From: Paenibacillus yonginensis
GTDB lineage: Bacteria > Bacillota > Bacilli > Paenibacillales > Paenibacillaceae
Direction of reading: 5' to 3'
Length of the DNA stretch: 64,000 nucleotides
NCBI RefSeq assembly: GCF_001685395.1
Contig: NZ_CP014167.1
Span: forward strand, 558,001 to 622,000
Made by a program: the position numbers and the translations under genes. A model generated the notes under the pieces. The model was not told where the DNA came from. It made no database searches and was given only the letters and a program-made list of their open reading frames with translations. Every line of letters starts with the position of its first letter. The first letter of the stretch is position 1. Of this stretch, positions 18,901-26,357 are shown one piece after another.

Positions 18901-19004
18901 GCAAGTCCGAAGGCCTGCAGCGGACGCCGGCGTTGGATGAGCTGCTGCGCAAGCTGGTAGATCATGCCGTGAAGCGGGGATATTTCCCTGAAGCACAGAA
19001 GTAG
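15942..19004 (+). CDS. Stand-alone A-T-R protein: NRPS-like carboxylate/thioester reductase
   Basis: A 1020-residue three-domain enzyme. The adenylation domain (about 1-520) has YTSGSTGKPKGT, the NGYGPTE motif, YKSGDI, and SPTGKVDRKQL. A carrier domain carries the phosphopantetheine Ser579 in FDIGGDSL. The C-terminal reductase domain has the NAD(P) site TGATGYLG near 657 and an SDR-like THSKLLAEK. It should activate a carboxylic or amino acid, load it, and release it as an aldehyde or alcohol. Lining the pocket up by eye with GrsA gives about D-A-V-G-L-A-G-V-L, which I cannot match to a known substrate. No condensation domain or other biosynthetic gene is adjacent. GGAGAAGGAGAG precedes the ATG. 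Confidence 0.92.
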   Translation: MVLEQLMERKQRASRPLTEEQLHNETLASLFSRAASQHLDKIAISYGSREITYQQLKQLSGQVANALVQSGLKKGDFVGLYMERSPETVISLLGVLRAGGVYVPIDPEHPIERVRYIVEDCSSRFIIYKERYQESAANLAGDGGETKLLCLESVLAQFPAEFINVPLQPDDLAYVIYTSGSTGKPKGTLIAHRGVVNLYDSMTRSLQLSSEDVVTQFSTFSFDASVVDTFEALLNGAHLALLTKEEQLTPELLVDLLERRGVTHIGCLPTSVFNRIAETTTPEMKKKWKTVKTVLVAGEALLSEHVRKFQSKFGTEITIINGYGPTECTVLTTIYKVTEPWESTANTVPIGYPLDNYELYVVKEDGQLAEDGEEGELYIATPGLSKGYLNLPEKTKEVFITNPFRTDKSSMLYKSGDIVRRLPDGSIEFQHRKDGQLKLRGFRIEIGEIENALSKHPHILDGAVVAVVEQSVVKHLSCFYTEKAPVSVKALKEHLKNYVPQYMIPAYFYRLPEIPLSPTGKVDRKQLLALDHPEAAERTEPFEAPVGELETMLASLWAEILQLPKVGRNVSFFDIGGDSLAVMAVLSHLKLDYLSLRMNDLYEHTTVEALAAYISTLSSDEEEAEELISEYKDLAELPVLPKVQLLNRDGLGSDILLTGATGYLGSHLLYELLTATEARIHVLVRPKAGETARSRIQKTLDSYFGRRVFAEHQSRILVLEGDLVQENLGLSGPDRALIASKITSIIHAGADVRHFGKSEEFQATNVTGTESLMDFVYENPEIRFHYISTIGIPEDMAAAGLWEAACASPEQFYSVKLESVYTHSKLLAEKVVADAIQRGLPCSIYRAGNLSCHSETGHFQTNINENFFYRMIKAFLLLGKAPAVQTHIDITPVDFASRFMVKLMLRPLLGEIYHICNPDQQRYERLIASLMELGYSIDLLPQKQFERWVLTEGRSISEEAVQLAVALLEGDGVRTTPYRYSSETSFRKSEGLQRTPALDELLRKLVDHAVKRGYFPEAQK

Positions 19005-19012
19005 AAAGGATA

Positions 19013-19045
19013 GGAAAGGAAAGGAAAGGAAAGGAAAGGAAAGGA
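19013..19045. repeat. GGAAA pentanucleotide microsatellite
   Basis: Six tandem GGAAA units plus a partial GGA begin eight bases after the A-T-R stop codon and run into the stem of the terminator. A slippage-prone tract of this length is unusual for the window. Confidence 0.9.
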
Positions 19046-19066
19046 CCCCGATTTGGGGTCCTTTCC
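19038..19066. terminator. Terminator shared by convergent genes, stem built from the repeat
   Basis: GGAAAGGACCCC (19038-19049) pairs perfectly with GGGGTCCTTTCC (19055-19066) around a five-base loop. The outer stem is contributed by the last repeat unit, and the stop codon of the minus-strand gene abuts it. Confidence 0.85.
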
Positions 19067-19980
19067 TATTGAGCCCGAATGGCGGCAAAAGCCGCTTCTA
19101 CAAACCGTTTGTGTTTCTTGCGCATGTCCTGCTCTTTGGCAGGTTCAAGTCCCCACGTGGACAGCTTGGACGCTGGCCGCAGGGCCGCGCACAAATCCCA
19201 GTAGGGCAAATGATCGTAACGGACATCAGGCATGAGCCTTTTATATTCGGCAGTGAACACATCAAGCGCTTCCTGTCCCCATGCCCACAAAACCTCCAGA
19301 CGGGCACCGGCCAAATCGGTCAGCGGGTCGCCAAGCGCCGCATCCTCCCAATCAATAACCGCTATCAGCCGGTCTCCGCGCCAAAGCGTGTTGCCCGGCC
19401 AGTAGTCTCCGTGAAGCAGGACGGTTTTATTCCATTCCGGCAGCGGCCAAACCGTCTCCAGCACCTGACGGATTCCTGCTTCGCCGAGCGACGTGTCCGG
19501 CTTAAGGGGATTTTTGGCGAGCAGCTGTGTATAGAGGCTTTCCTGCCTTGGCAGGAAAGAAAAAGTCCCTGATTGTATCGGCAGCTGATGCAGCAAAGCC
19601 AATTGTCCAGCCAGCTGGCGGCTGCAGGCGTTCAGATCGGCAGGGTGCCAATCGGTATCGCTTTCTATGTATTGTATGAGGAGATAGGGAGAATCAAGCA
19701 AGTCCCGTGAATCATCTACCGCATAAGGCGCAGGTACCGGAAGCTTAGCTTTACGCAGGAAATCCAGCAGGAGGGACTCGTCTTGGGCGATCCGGGGATT
19801 TCGGGCCAAGTCGGCAGCCCCGTGCTGGCGGACGATGACTTTGTTCAACTGGCCGTCTGCCTGCCGGAACTCAAGCGCGGTCACCTCGGCGGAAACGCCG
19901 CCCTTAAGCGGCCAATGGCGGAGCAGTGTGGATCCGGGAAAATTTTTTTCGATAACCTGCTGATAGGGAGGGGTCTGCAT
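19066..19980 (-). CDS. Aminoglycoside phosphotransferase-family (APH) kinase-like protein
   Basis: A 304-residue kinase-fold protein. The catalytic loop LLHGDYWPGNTLW and the metal site VIDWEDAALGDPLTDLA are complete, so it is probably an active small-molecule kinase. The substrate is unknown and resistance should not be assumed. An AGGAGAG site lies eight bases before the ATG. It is convergent with the A-T-R gene and divergent from an aldo/keto reductase gene. Confidence 0.85.
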   Translation of the reverse strand: MQTPPYQQVIEKNFPGSTLLRHWPLKGGVSAEVTALEFRQADGQLNKVIVRQHGAADLARNPRIAQDESLLLDFLRKAKLPVPAPYAVDDSRDLLDSPYLLIQYIESDTDWHPADLNACSRQLAGQLALLHQLPIQSGTFSFLPRQESLYTQLLAKNPLKPDTSLGEAGIRQVLETVWPLPEWNKTVLLHGDYWPGNTLWRGDRLIAVIDWEDAALGDPLTDLAGARLEVLWAWGQEALDVFTAEYKRLMPDVRYDHLPYWDLCAALRPASKLSTWGLEPAKEQDMRKKHKRFVEAAFAAIRAQ

Positions 19981-20157
19981 AGGGATATCTCTCCTGCAAT
20001 TTGATAGTTAAAGTGCTTTAGTTTAGTTCGCGCAGGAGGGGCGGGAATCCTTGTTTGATCTCCCTGCTTTCCAGGTTTATAGTGTTATCAGCAGCGATTA
20101 TCATATTTGTATCGTACTTGCAGGGCATCATTCGGCAGCAGAAGGGAGTAATAGAAC

Positions 20158-21132
20158 ATGAAATATAAGCAGCTTGGGGCAAGCGGATTAAAGGTTTCGG
20201 CTCTCGGATTGGGTACCAATGCGTTCGGCAAACGTGCGGACCAGGAGACATCCGTGAACATCATCCATCAGGCTTTGGATAGCGGCGTCAATTTTGTGGA
20301 TACGGCCAACATCTATGCGGGAACCGCATCGGAGTCGATTATCGGGGAGGCTCTGGCGGGAAGACGGCAAGAGGTGGTTCTGGCGACTAAAGCCGGTTTG
20401 ATTCGAAATGAAGGACCAAACGGAAGCGGGTCCTCGCGGTTCCACCTGCAGCAGGAGCTTGAGCAGAGCCTGCGCCGGTTGAAGACCGATTACATCGACC
20501 TGTACCAGATTCACACCTTCGATCCGAATACTCCTCTGGAAGAAACGCTCCGCACACTGGATGACATGGTTTCTTCGGGGAAAGTCCGCTACATAGGAGC
20601 CTCTAATTATGCGGCATGGGAGCTGATGAAGGCGCTGGGCGTCAGTGAACGCAAAGGTTTTGTTCCTTATGTATCCGTGCAGACGAGCTATTCCCTGGCA
20701 GACCGCACACCGGAGCAGGAGCTGGTGCCGTTATGCCTGGATCAGGGTGTCGGAATCATTCCTTATTTCCCTTTGGCCGGAGGTATTCTTACCGGAAAAT
20801 ATACGGCCCCGTCGGATACGCCTGCCGGCTCAAGAGCCCAAACCGACCCGAGCTTCCAGCGGTTTCTGGATGAGAAGACGATCGAGCTTGGTCGTCAAGT
20901 GGCCAGGCTTGCGGGAGAACTCGGCTGCTCGCCAAGCGCGCTTTCGATTGCCTGGCTGATGGGCCGTCCGGCCGTATCCACCGTTATTGTCGGGGCTACG
21001 CGGACTGGACAGCTTGAAGATAATCTCACCAGCTTAGAACTCGAGTTGCCTGATGAGGTGAGAAAGCAATTGGATGAGCTGAGCGCATCTTTTCGTTACG
21101 GGGAGGCTTTTGCCGTTTATCGGCTGACTTGA
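20158..21132 (+). CDS. Aldo/keto reductase
   Basis: A 324-residue NADPH-dependent oxidoreductase with a TIM-barrel fold, of the Kv-beta/YghZ-like group. The catalytic tetrad is visible as Asp in FVDTANIYAG, Tyr in the same segment, Lys in LATKAG and His in YQIHTFD. The cofactor region near the C-terminus reads STVIVGATRTGQLEDN. GAAGGGAG precedes the ATG. The gene is monocistronic, with a terminator after it; the substrate is unknown. Confidence 0.92.
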   Translation: MKYKQLGASGLKVSALGLGTNAFGKRADQETSVNIIHQALDSGVNFVDTANIYAGTASESIIGEALAGRRQEVVLATKAGLIRNEGPNGSGSSRFHLQQELEQSLRRLKTDYIDLYQIHTFDPNTPLEETLRTLDDMVSSGKVRYIGASNYAAWELMKALGVSERKGFVPYVSVQTSYSLADRTPEQELVPLCLDQGVGIIPYFPLAGGILTGKYTAPSDTPAGSRAQTDPSFQRFLDEKTIELGRQVARLAGELGCSPSALSIAWLMGRPAVSTVIVGATRTGQLEDNLTSLELELPDEVRKQLDELSASFRYGEAFAVYRLT

Positions 21133-21191
21133 TAAAAGTGCTCTGATTTAAGCAGTTTAACTGCACAAAGAATAAGCGATGTTAGGAATCT

Positions 21192-21225
21192 GAATCTCCC
21201 GCTGCGGCTGGGGGGTTCTTTTTTT
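21192..21225 (+). terminator. Terminator after the aldo/keto reductase gene
   Basis: GAATCTCCC pairs with GGGGGGTTC (two G-U pairs) around a short loop and is followed by seven T. Confidence 0.65.
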
Positions 21226-21399
21226 AGCAGCCGGGAGCAGGCCATGCGAATAGTAAGCTTATGCACATTTCTTCCAAAAGCATAAACAGATTTGACGAAA
21301 ATGTAAGGGAAGTCCTTCATTCCGGAAAATCTTCTATTATCATCAGGAACAAGAATTGATAGAATCAGAGCAAAATAGAAACAGAGGGAGAGAAACAAA

Positions 21400-22426
21400 G
21401 TGATTTATGGGTTTTTGCTGCTGCTGCTGGCTTGCGGTTTTCAAGGGAGCTTTGGACTCGGGATGAAGAAATACCGGCCTTTTTCCTGGGAAGCTTTCTG
21501 GGTGATCTTCTCGGTTGTGGGCATTCTGCTCGTTCCGCTTGGATGGACCTGGCTTGAGGTGCCTGACTTTATGACTTATGTCCGCGAGACGCCGGGCCAC
21601 GTACTGGCATCAGCCTCATTCTGCGGCCTGCTGTGGGGCGTCAGCTCCATCCTGTTTGGCAAAGCGATCGATAGGGTAGGAGTCTCCTTGACCTACGGCG
21701 TCAACATGGGCATTTCGGCGTCTGTCGGTTCGCTGATTCCGCTGCTCATCTTCGGCAATATCCCGGTAGCCCGCTCTTTTGTGGTCCTGCTGATCGGCAT
21801 GGCGGTAATGCTGGCTGGCGTTGCGGTGATTACAAAGGCGGGGCTTGCCAAGGAGAAAAGTCTGAAGACCGTGCTGCTTGAACAGGTTGGAGACACGGCA
21901 AACGCCGGGAAAAAAACTGTCCAAAGGCCTGCTGCTTGCTTCGCTTGCCGGGCTGGGCTCGGCAGCTATGAATATTGGCTTTGCCTATGCCAATCAGACG
22001 CTTGAGATCGCGACCCGGCAAGGTGTTGCGGCTACAAGCGCCAGCTTGATCCCTTGGGTTGTAACGTTGTCCGGCGGTTTTGCCGCCAACTTTATTTATG
22101 CGGTCTTTCTGCTGATCCGAAACCGCACTTACCGGGATTTAACGGCCAAAGGAGCCGGCAAAGCTTACGGCAAGGCGATCGTGACTGCCCTAATCTGGTT
22201 TTGTGCGCTTGGCTTTTATGCGAAAGCTACCGTGCTGCTTGGACCGCTCGGCTCCAGCGTGGGCTGGCTTGCCTTTAACGGTCTCGCTTTGATCGTAAGC
22301 AACGCCTGGGGCCTCAAGGATGGAGAATGGAAGGGATTTGCCCAGCCCCGGAAAATGCTGCTCACCGGCAATGCGATCCTGATTGTTTCGTGGATCGTGG
22401 TGGGGATTGCAAACGGGCTGGCTTGA
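21400..22426 (+). pseudogene. RhaT-like sugar/proton symporter, frameshifted
   Basis: Two overlapping frames together encode one ten-helix transporter resembling the L-rhamnose/H+ symporter RhaT (drug/metabolite transporter superfamily). The first frame (21400 to about 21909) holds the N-terminal helices, with SWEAFW and the ITKAGLAKE segment. The second continues without gap in homology (SKGLLLASLAGLGSAAMNI) to the stop at 22426. The break falls in a run of seven A at 21910-21916; removing one A restores a single frame of about 341 codons. It could be a true inactivating mutation, a reversible homopolymer switch, or a sequencing error. Confidence 0.8.
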
Positions 22427-22503
22427 TAGAGTAAAGAAGCTCTGGCGCGATCATCATGGCTTTTAGCCAAAAGAAATAGACCGTCCCCCTGCTGGGTTAC
22501 GGT

Positions 22504-22775
22504 CTATTTCCAGGCCTTAAACCGGAGCCGACCGTCTTTGAAGCGGTCTACGGTGCGGGAGTTAGGCAGCTTCTCTTGAACTTTCTCCCTCATCCAGCCT
22601 TCAAGAAATGCAAGCTTGTCTTCAAAATGCGCATAGAACGTGGAGCGATTAGCGGTCGCCCAAGTCGGAATATCTTGTACGGTAATAGAAGAGACATTCT
22701 TTTCTTCTCAAGCAATTCCATAAAAGCTTGCATCAATAATTGAGCGTCCGTTTTACGCGGGGGTCGTTTGTCTGA
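22504..22775 (-). pseudogene. TetR-family regulator remnant
   Basis: Minus-strand reading gives KRPPRKTDAQLLMQAFMELLEKK. After a frame change it continues SSITVQDIPTWATANRSTFYAHFEDK and ends FKDGRLRFKAWK-stop. This is the DNA-binding helix-turn-helix of a TetR repressor, broken by a frameshift and lacking the whole ligand-binding domain. No start codon with a ribosome site is present. It is almost certainly non-functional. Confidence 0.75.
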
Positions 22776-22863
22776 GCAGGTATTAGCTGAGTACAAGAAG
22801 CAGGAACCTGAAAGCACCTATCAGTTAAAGCTTTCAATCGTGTTAATTAATTGAACAAGACAA

Positions 22864-22905
22864 CAAAGCTCTCAAACGCGGCTAAGCCGCTTGAGAGCTT
22901 TGTTT
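22864..22905. terminator. Strong bidirectional terminator
   Basis: CAAAGCTCTCAA (22864-22875) pairs with TTGAGAGCTTTG (22891-22902), with an inner GCGGC/GCCGC pairing. T-rich ends lie on both sides; it probably ends the minus-strand VOC gene. Confidence 0.85.
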
Positions 22906-22927
22906 ATCAGGCAGGTACATTTACCTA

Positions 22928-23296
22928 TTAGGCTTTACTGTGAAGGGTAACCAGGTAACCATCGGGGTCGGCAAATGTAAAAGTTCGTCCGAATGGTCCA
23001 TCTATTGGGGCAGATGTAATCTTCACGCCTGCTGCAATAAGCTTGTCATGGATTTCCTGCGCATCAGGGGCATGAAGCCACAGAGCGACACCAAGTCCAG
23101 GCTGAGTACCTGAACCGAGTTCAGTTCCTGGCATTAAGTCGCGAAGGGCAAATGCAATAGGTTTTGTTTCAAAGACTACAGCATGAGGGGGTCCCGCCTG
23201 TGAGCGGACGAGGCCGAGATAGTTTTGATAAAATTCCGCAGAAGCTTCAAGATTGCTAACTTGAAGTGAAATGAAATCGGGTCCAATTACTGGCAT
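22928..23296 (-). CDS. VOC-superfamily protein (glyoxalase/bleomycin-resistance fold)
   Basis: A 122-residue single-domain VOC protein. It begins with the beta-strand ISLQVSNLEASAEFYQNYLGL and ends FADPDGYLVTLHSKA, as usual for the fold. Specific chemistry (lyase, dioxygenase or drug binding) cannot be read from it. The start at 23296 (MPVIGPDF) follows AAAGGAG; a longer reading from 23359 has no site. A WYL regulator gene lies immediately upstream on the same strand and is its likely regulator. Confidence 0.85.
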   Translation of the reverse strand: MPVIGPDFISLQVSNLEASAEFYQNYLGLVRSQAGPPHAVVFETKPIAFALRDLMPGTELGSGTQPGLGVALWLHAPDAQEIHDKLIAAGVKITSAPIDGPFGRTFTFADPDGYLVTLHSKA

Positions 23297-23457
23297 AATG
23301 TTCTCCTTTATATATGGGATTTCTATTCGTGTCTGGAGCTTTTGGCTAAGCGTTGGCAAATCCTCAGTGCGCCACTCGGTTCATTATAAGCTCATGTATA
23401 ACCTCACTTTCATTAGAGATGTCTTGATTATACAGGCCCCTTCTTGCCAACAGTATG

Positions 23458-24438
23458 TCAGTAACGGTTTTTCATTTTTTCGATTTCTTCTCTTATGCGG
23501 TTTTTGAAGGATTCCGGTTCAGTTACTATGACATCGGCCCCCCAGCCAAGAATCCAACTCAGCAGTTCCTCAGGTTGACGGACGCGAAAAGTGACATGGT
23601 ATCCATCTTCTTTAGATTCGGCAGTCTCCATATAATAGTTGTTTGCTTCTTCAACCTTATCGCTGATTTCTGAATTAAAAATTGCGCAGACCCGTATGCT
23701 GCGGGTATCCTTCGGACGATAGGATTGAAGGTTGAAGTTATCGGGAATCTGAAACGTATCCTCAGTCACGGTAAGATCACTGATTCGGGAGACCCGGAAA
23801 TGGCGAATATCCTCCCGCAGGTCACAGAAAGCAACTAATAGCCAGCCATTCTGCTCATCATGTGCCAATCCGAACGGCGATACAGTTCGCACATTTACCC
23901 GGTTCCCATCAGTCCCAGCAACCCGCTTGTGATAGGTGAAACGAAGTTTCTTGCCCTTCAGCATGGCTTCACGAATGCTTCCCAAGTTTACTTTCTCTCG
24001 CATCATTACGGCCATTTCATCTTTTTGGATCAGACTGATGCTCCCTTGTATTCGGTTTGTCTCCTCACGGATGGGGCGAGACAGAATGGCTTCTATTTTT
24101 CTGCGGGAAGAATGAGCACTTTTGCGATAAGTTGGATCAAAACGTTTTTCTACGAATTCTGCTCCAAGAAGAAGGGATACTGCTTCTTGGACTGTAAAAC
24201 TAATGGGTGGAAGAAAAAAACCTTCCATCAAAGAGTATCCTAATCCTGTCTCACCAACTATGGGGACACCCGCTTCACTCAAAGCCTGCATATCACGATA
24301 AATCGTTCTTATACTAACTCCCAAGACCTCTGCTAATTCATCGGCTGTCAGCAATTTACTTCGCTGCAATTCCATCACAATTGCTAAAAGACGTTCTGTT
24401 TTATTCAATTGAAGCTGCACTCCCTTGTCGGAATTCAA
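23458..24438 (-). CDS. WYL-domain transcriptional regulator (YafY type)
   Basis: A DNA-binding regulator of up to 326 residues. It has a DeoR-like helix-turn-helix (LTADELAEVLGVSIRTIYRD), a WYL sensing domain in the middle (FTYHKR, and WLLVAFCDLREDIRHFRVSRI) and a C-terminal WCX-like region. The start is uncertain: the frame opens with TTG at 24438, and a second TTG ten codons later sits behind AAGGGAG. It probably controls the VOC gene 160 bases downstream. The family often binds a small ligand or DNA end; which applies here is unknown. Confidence 0.87.
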   Translation of the reverse strand: MNSDKGVQLQLNKTERLLAIVMELQRSKLLTADELAEVLGVSIRTIYRDMQALSEAGVPIVGETGLGYSLMEGFFLPPISFTVQEAVSLLLGAEFVEKRFDPTYRKSAHSSRRKIEAILSRPIREETNRIQGSISLIQKDEMAVMMREKVNLGSIREAMLKGKKLRFTYHKRVAGTDGNRVNVRTVSPFGLAHDEQNGWLLVAFCDLREDIRHFRVSRISDLTVTEDTFQIPDNFNLQSYRPKDTRSIRVCAIFNSEISDKVEEANNYYMETAESKEDGYHVTFRVRQPEELLSWILGWGADVIVTEPESFKNRIREEIEKMKNRY

Positions 24439-24471
24439 CCATTCATACCTTCAGGTATACGCGGCTCCCAA

Positions 24472-26115
24472 TCACGACTCCCTAACCAACAACACACAGC
24501 ACTCCACATGGCTTGTCTGCGGGAACATATCCACCGGCTGGACCCATTCGACGCTGTAGCCGCCGTCGGCCAGCACTTTGCAGTCCTTCGCGAGTGTAGA
24601 AGGATTGCAGGAGACATACACGAAACGTTTGGGCTTCGTGCGCAGCACGGTTTCGAGGAAGACTTCATCAAGACCCGTGCGCGGCGGGTCGGCAATGATG
24701 ATGTCCGGCGAGAAACCGGACTTGACCCAACGCGGCAGCAGATCCTCAGCACGCCCCGTGTGGAAGGTGGCGTTGCTGCGGCCGTTGCGCTCCGCGTTGG
24801 CTTTGGCATCCTGAACGGCCTCCGCGATGGTTTCGATGCCGCGCACCTCGGCGGCGTTTGGCGCGAGCCACAAGCCGATCGTTCCGGTGCCGCAGTAGGC
24901 ATCGACAACGGTTTCCCGGCCTGTCAGCGCAGCTGCGGCGCGGACGGATTCGTACAGCTTAACCGTCTGAAGCGGATTAAGCTGGAAGAAAGCGCGAGGC
25001 GACAGCGTAAAGTCCAGGTCGCCGAGCGATTCCTCGATCGTATCCGAGCCCCAGAGGATACGGGTGTGATCGCCGAAGATCAGCGAGGTATTCCGCGGAT
25101 TGGCATTTAAGGCAATGCTGGTTGCCTCAGGCAAAGCCAGCCGGATATGTTTGACAAGCTCAGCTTCATTTGGCAACCGGTCCTTGGCAGCCACCAGCGT
25201 AACCTGCAGCTGTTTGGACTGAAAGCCCAGCCGCACGACAATGCTGCGAACCAGCCCTTTATTGCTGCGTTCCTGATAAACCGGAATTTGCAGCTCCTGC
25301 AGCACGTTGCGGACTTTATCCACCGCGCGGTTCACCTCGGGGTGCTGGATAGGACAGCCGGTAATGTCGATCAGTTCATGCGAGCCTGCCGCGTACAAAC
25401 CGGCAATAACCCCCTCCTGACGCATACCGAGCTGAAGCTGGGCTTTGTTGCGGTAATCCCAAGGATGGTCCATGCCAAGCATCGGCTTCATCCGGATATT
25501 TTCCAGACCCGAATAACGAGAGAAAGCTTCGCGCACCAAATCCTCTTTCGCTTTCAGCTGGCCTTCATAAGACATGTGCTGAATCTGGCAGCCCCCGCAA
25601 ATGCCAAACACCGGGCAGGGCGCGTCGATGCGGTAGGGGGACCTTTTTTCAATTTCGCCGATTTTGGCTTGTATGAATCGTTCTTCAACCTTGGTGACCA
25701 CAGCTTTAATCACTTCACCGGGAATCGCGCCTTCAATAAATACCGCCTTTCTGCGGTAATAGCCGACGCCTTCGCCGTTAATGCCCAGCCGTTTGATTGT
25801 AATGATCAGCCGGTCGCCGACTTTGACCTCCTCGGCATGCTCGTGCCGGGCAGGCTGGGTCTGCTTGTCCTTGCGGAATTTGGATAGCGAGGAAGCGGCC
25901 TGAGCCGCATTGCGGACTTTAGGCTGGGTTTTGCGTTGCTCGTTTCGCGGATTAGGCTGGCCAGGTTTGCCGGCACTTTCCAATTTAGAGGCTGAAGATC
26001 GCGTCCCCCGGCTATCCGGTTTGGGTTTACGGAGTCCTGGAGGGTTGTCACGTCCGGATGATGTACGGTTAGATTTAGCGTTAGCTCCCTTGCCGGAAGC
26101 GTCTTTCGGTTTCAT
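24472..26115 (-). CDS. rlmD: 23S rRNA (uracil-C5)-methyltransferase, RlmD/RumA family
   Basis: SAM-dependent C5 methylation of uracil in 23S rRNA. A TRAM RNA-binding domain spans about residues 95-155. An iron-sulphur site follows with Cys167, Cys173 and Cys176 and a probable fourth Cys in DITGCP. The catalytic domain holds DAYCGTGTIGLW, DPPRTGLDEV and the nucleophile Cys in YVSCNPSTL. The first 90 residues are a Ser/Lys/Pro/Arg-rich, apparently disordered extension not found in the E. coli enzyme. A GGAG site nine bases before the ATG supports the long form. Bacilli carry several members of this family, so the exact uridine modified is inferred. Confidence 0.9.
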   Translation of the reverse strand: MKPKDASGKGANAKSNRTSSGRDNPPGLRKPKPDSRGTRSSASKLESAGKPGQPNPRNEQRKTQPKVRNAAQAASSLSKFRKDKQTQPARHEHAEEVKVGDRLIITIKRLGINGEGVGYYRRKAVFIEGAIPGEVIKAVVTKVEERFIQAKIGEIEKRSPYRIDAPCPVFGICGGCQIQHMSYEGQLKAKEDLVREAFSRYSGLENIRMKPMLGMDHPWDYRNKAQLQLGMRQEGVIAGLYAAGSHELIDITGCPIQHPEVNRAVDKVRNVLQELQIPVYQERSNKGLVRSIVVRLGFQSKQLQVTLVAAKDRLPNEAELVKHIRLALPEATSIALNANPRNTSLIFGDHTRILWGSDTIEESLGDLDFTLSPRAFFQLNPLQTVKLYESVRAAAALTGRETVVDAYCGTGTIGLWLAPNAAEVRGIETIAEAVQDAKANAERNGRSNATFHTGRAEDLLPRWVKSGFSPDIIIADPPRTGLDEVFLETVLRTKPKRFVYVSCNPSTLAKDCKVLADGGYSVEWVQPVDMFPQTSHVECCVLLVRES

Positions 26116-26357
26116 GGTTCATTTCTCCGTCCTGCTGGATGCAATAGTTTTATAAAGGAATGATACTTTTTTATGCCTGCCCGGTCAATGTTAAGCCCCG
26201 CTTGGAAGCCGCCGGTTGGTTGCCCAATCTGGCAAAGCCCGGTAAACTTAACCTAGAAGAAGATTGGTAAGAAGCATAGTATGAAGAAGAGTAAGAGGAA
26301 TAGCGACTTTCGGAAGGTATTTATTTCAGTCTTGTTAAATGAGGAGTCTTTATTATT

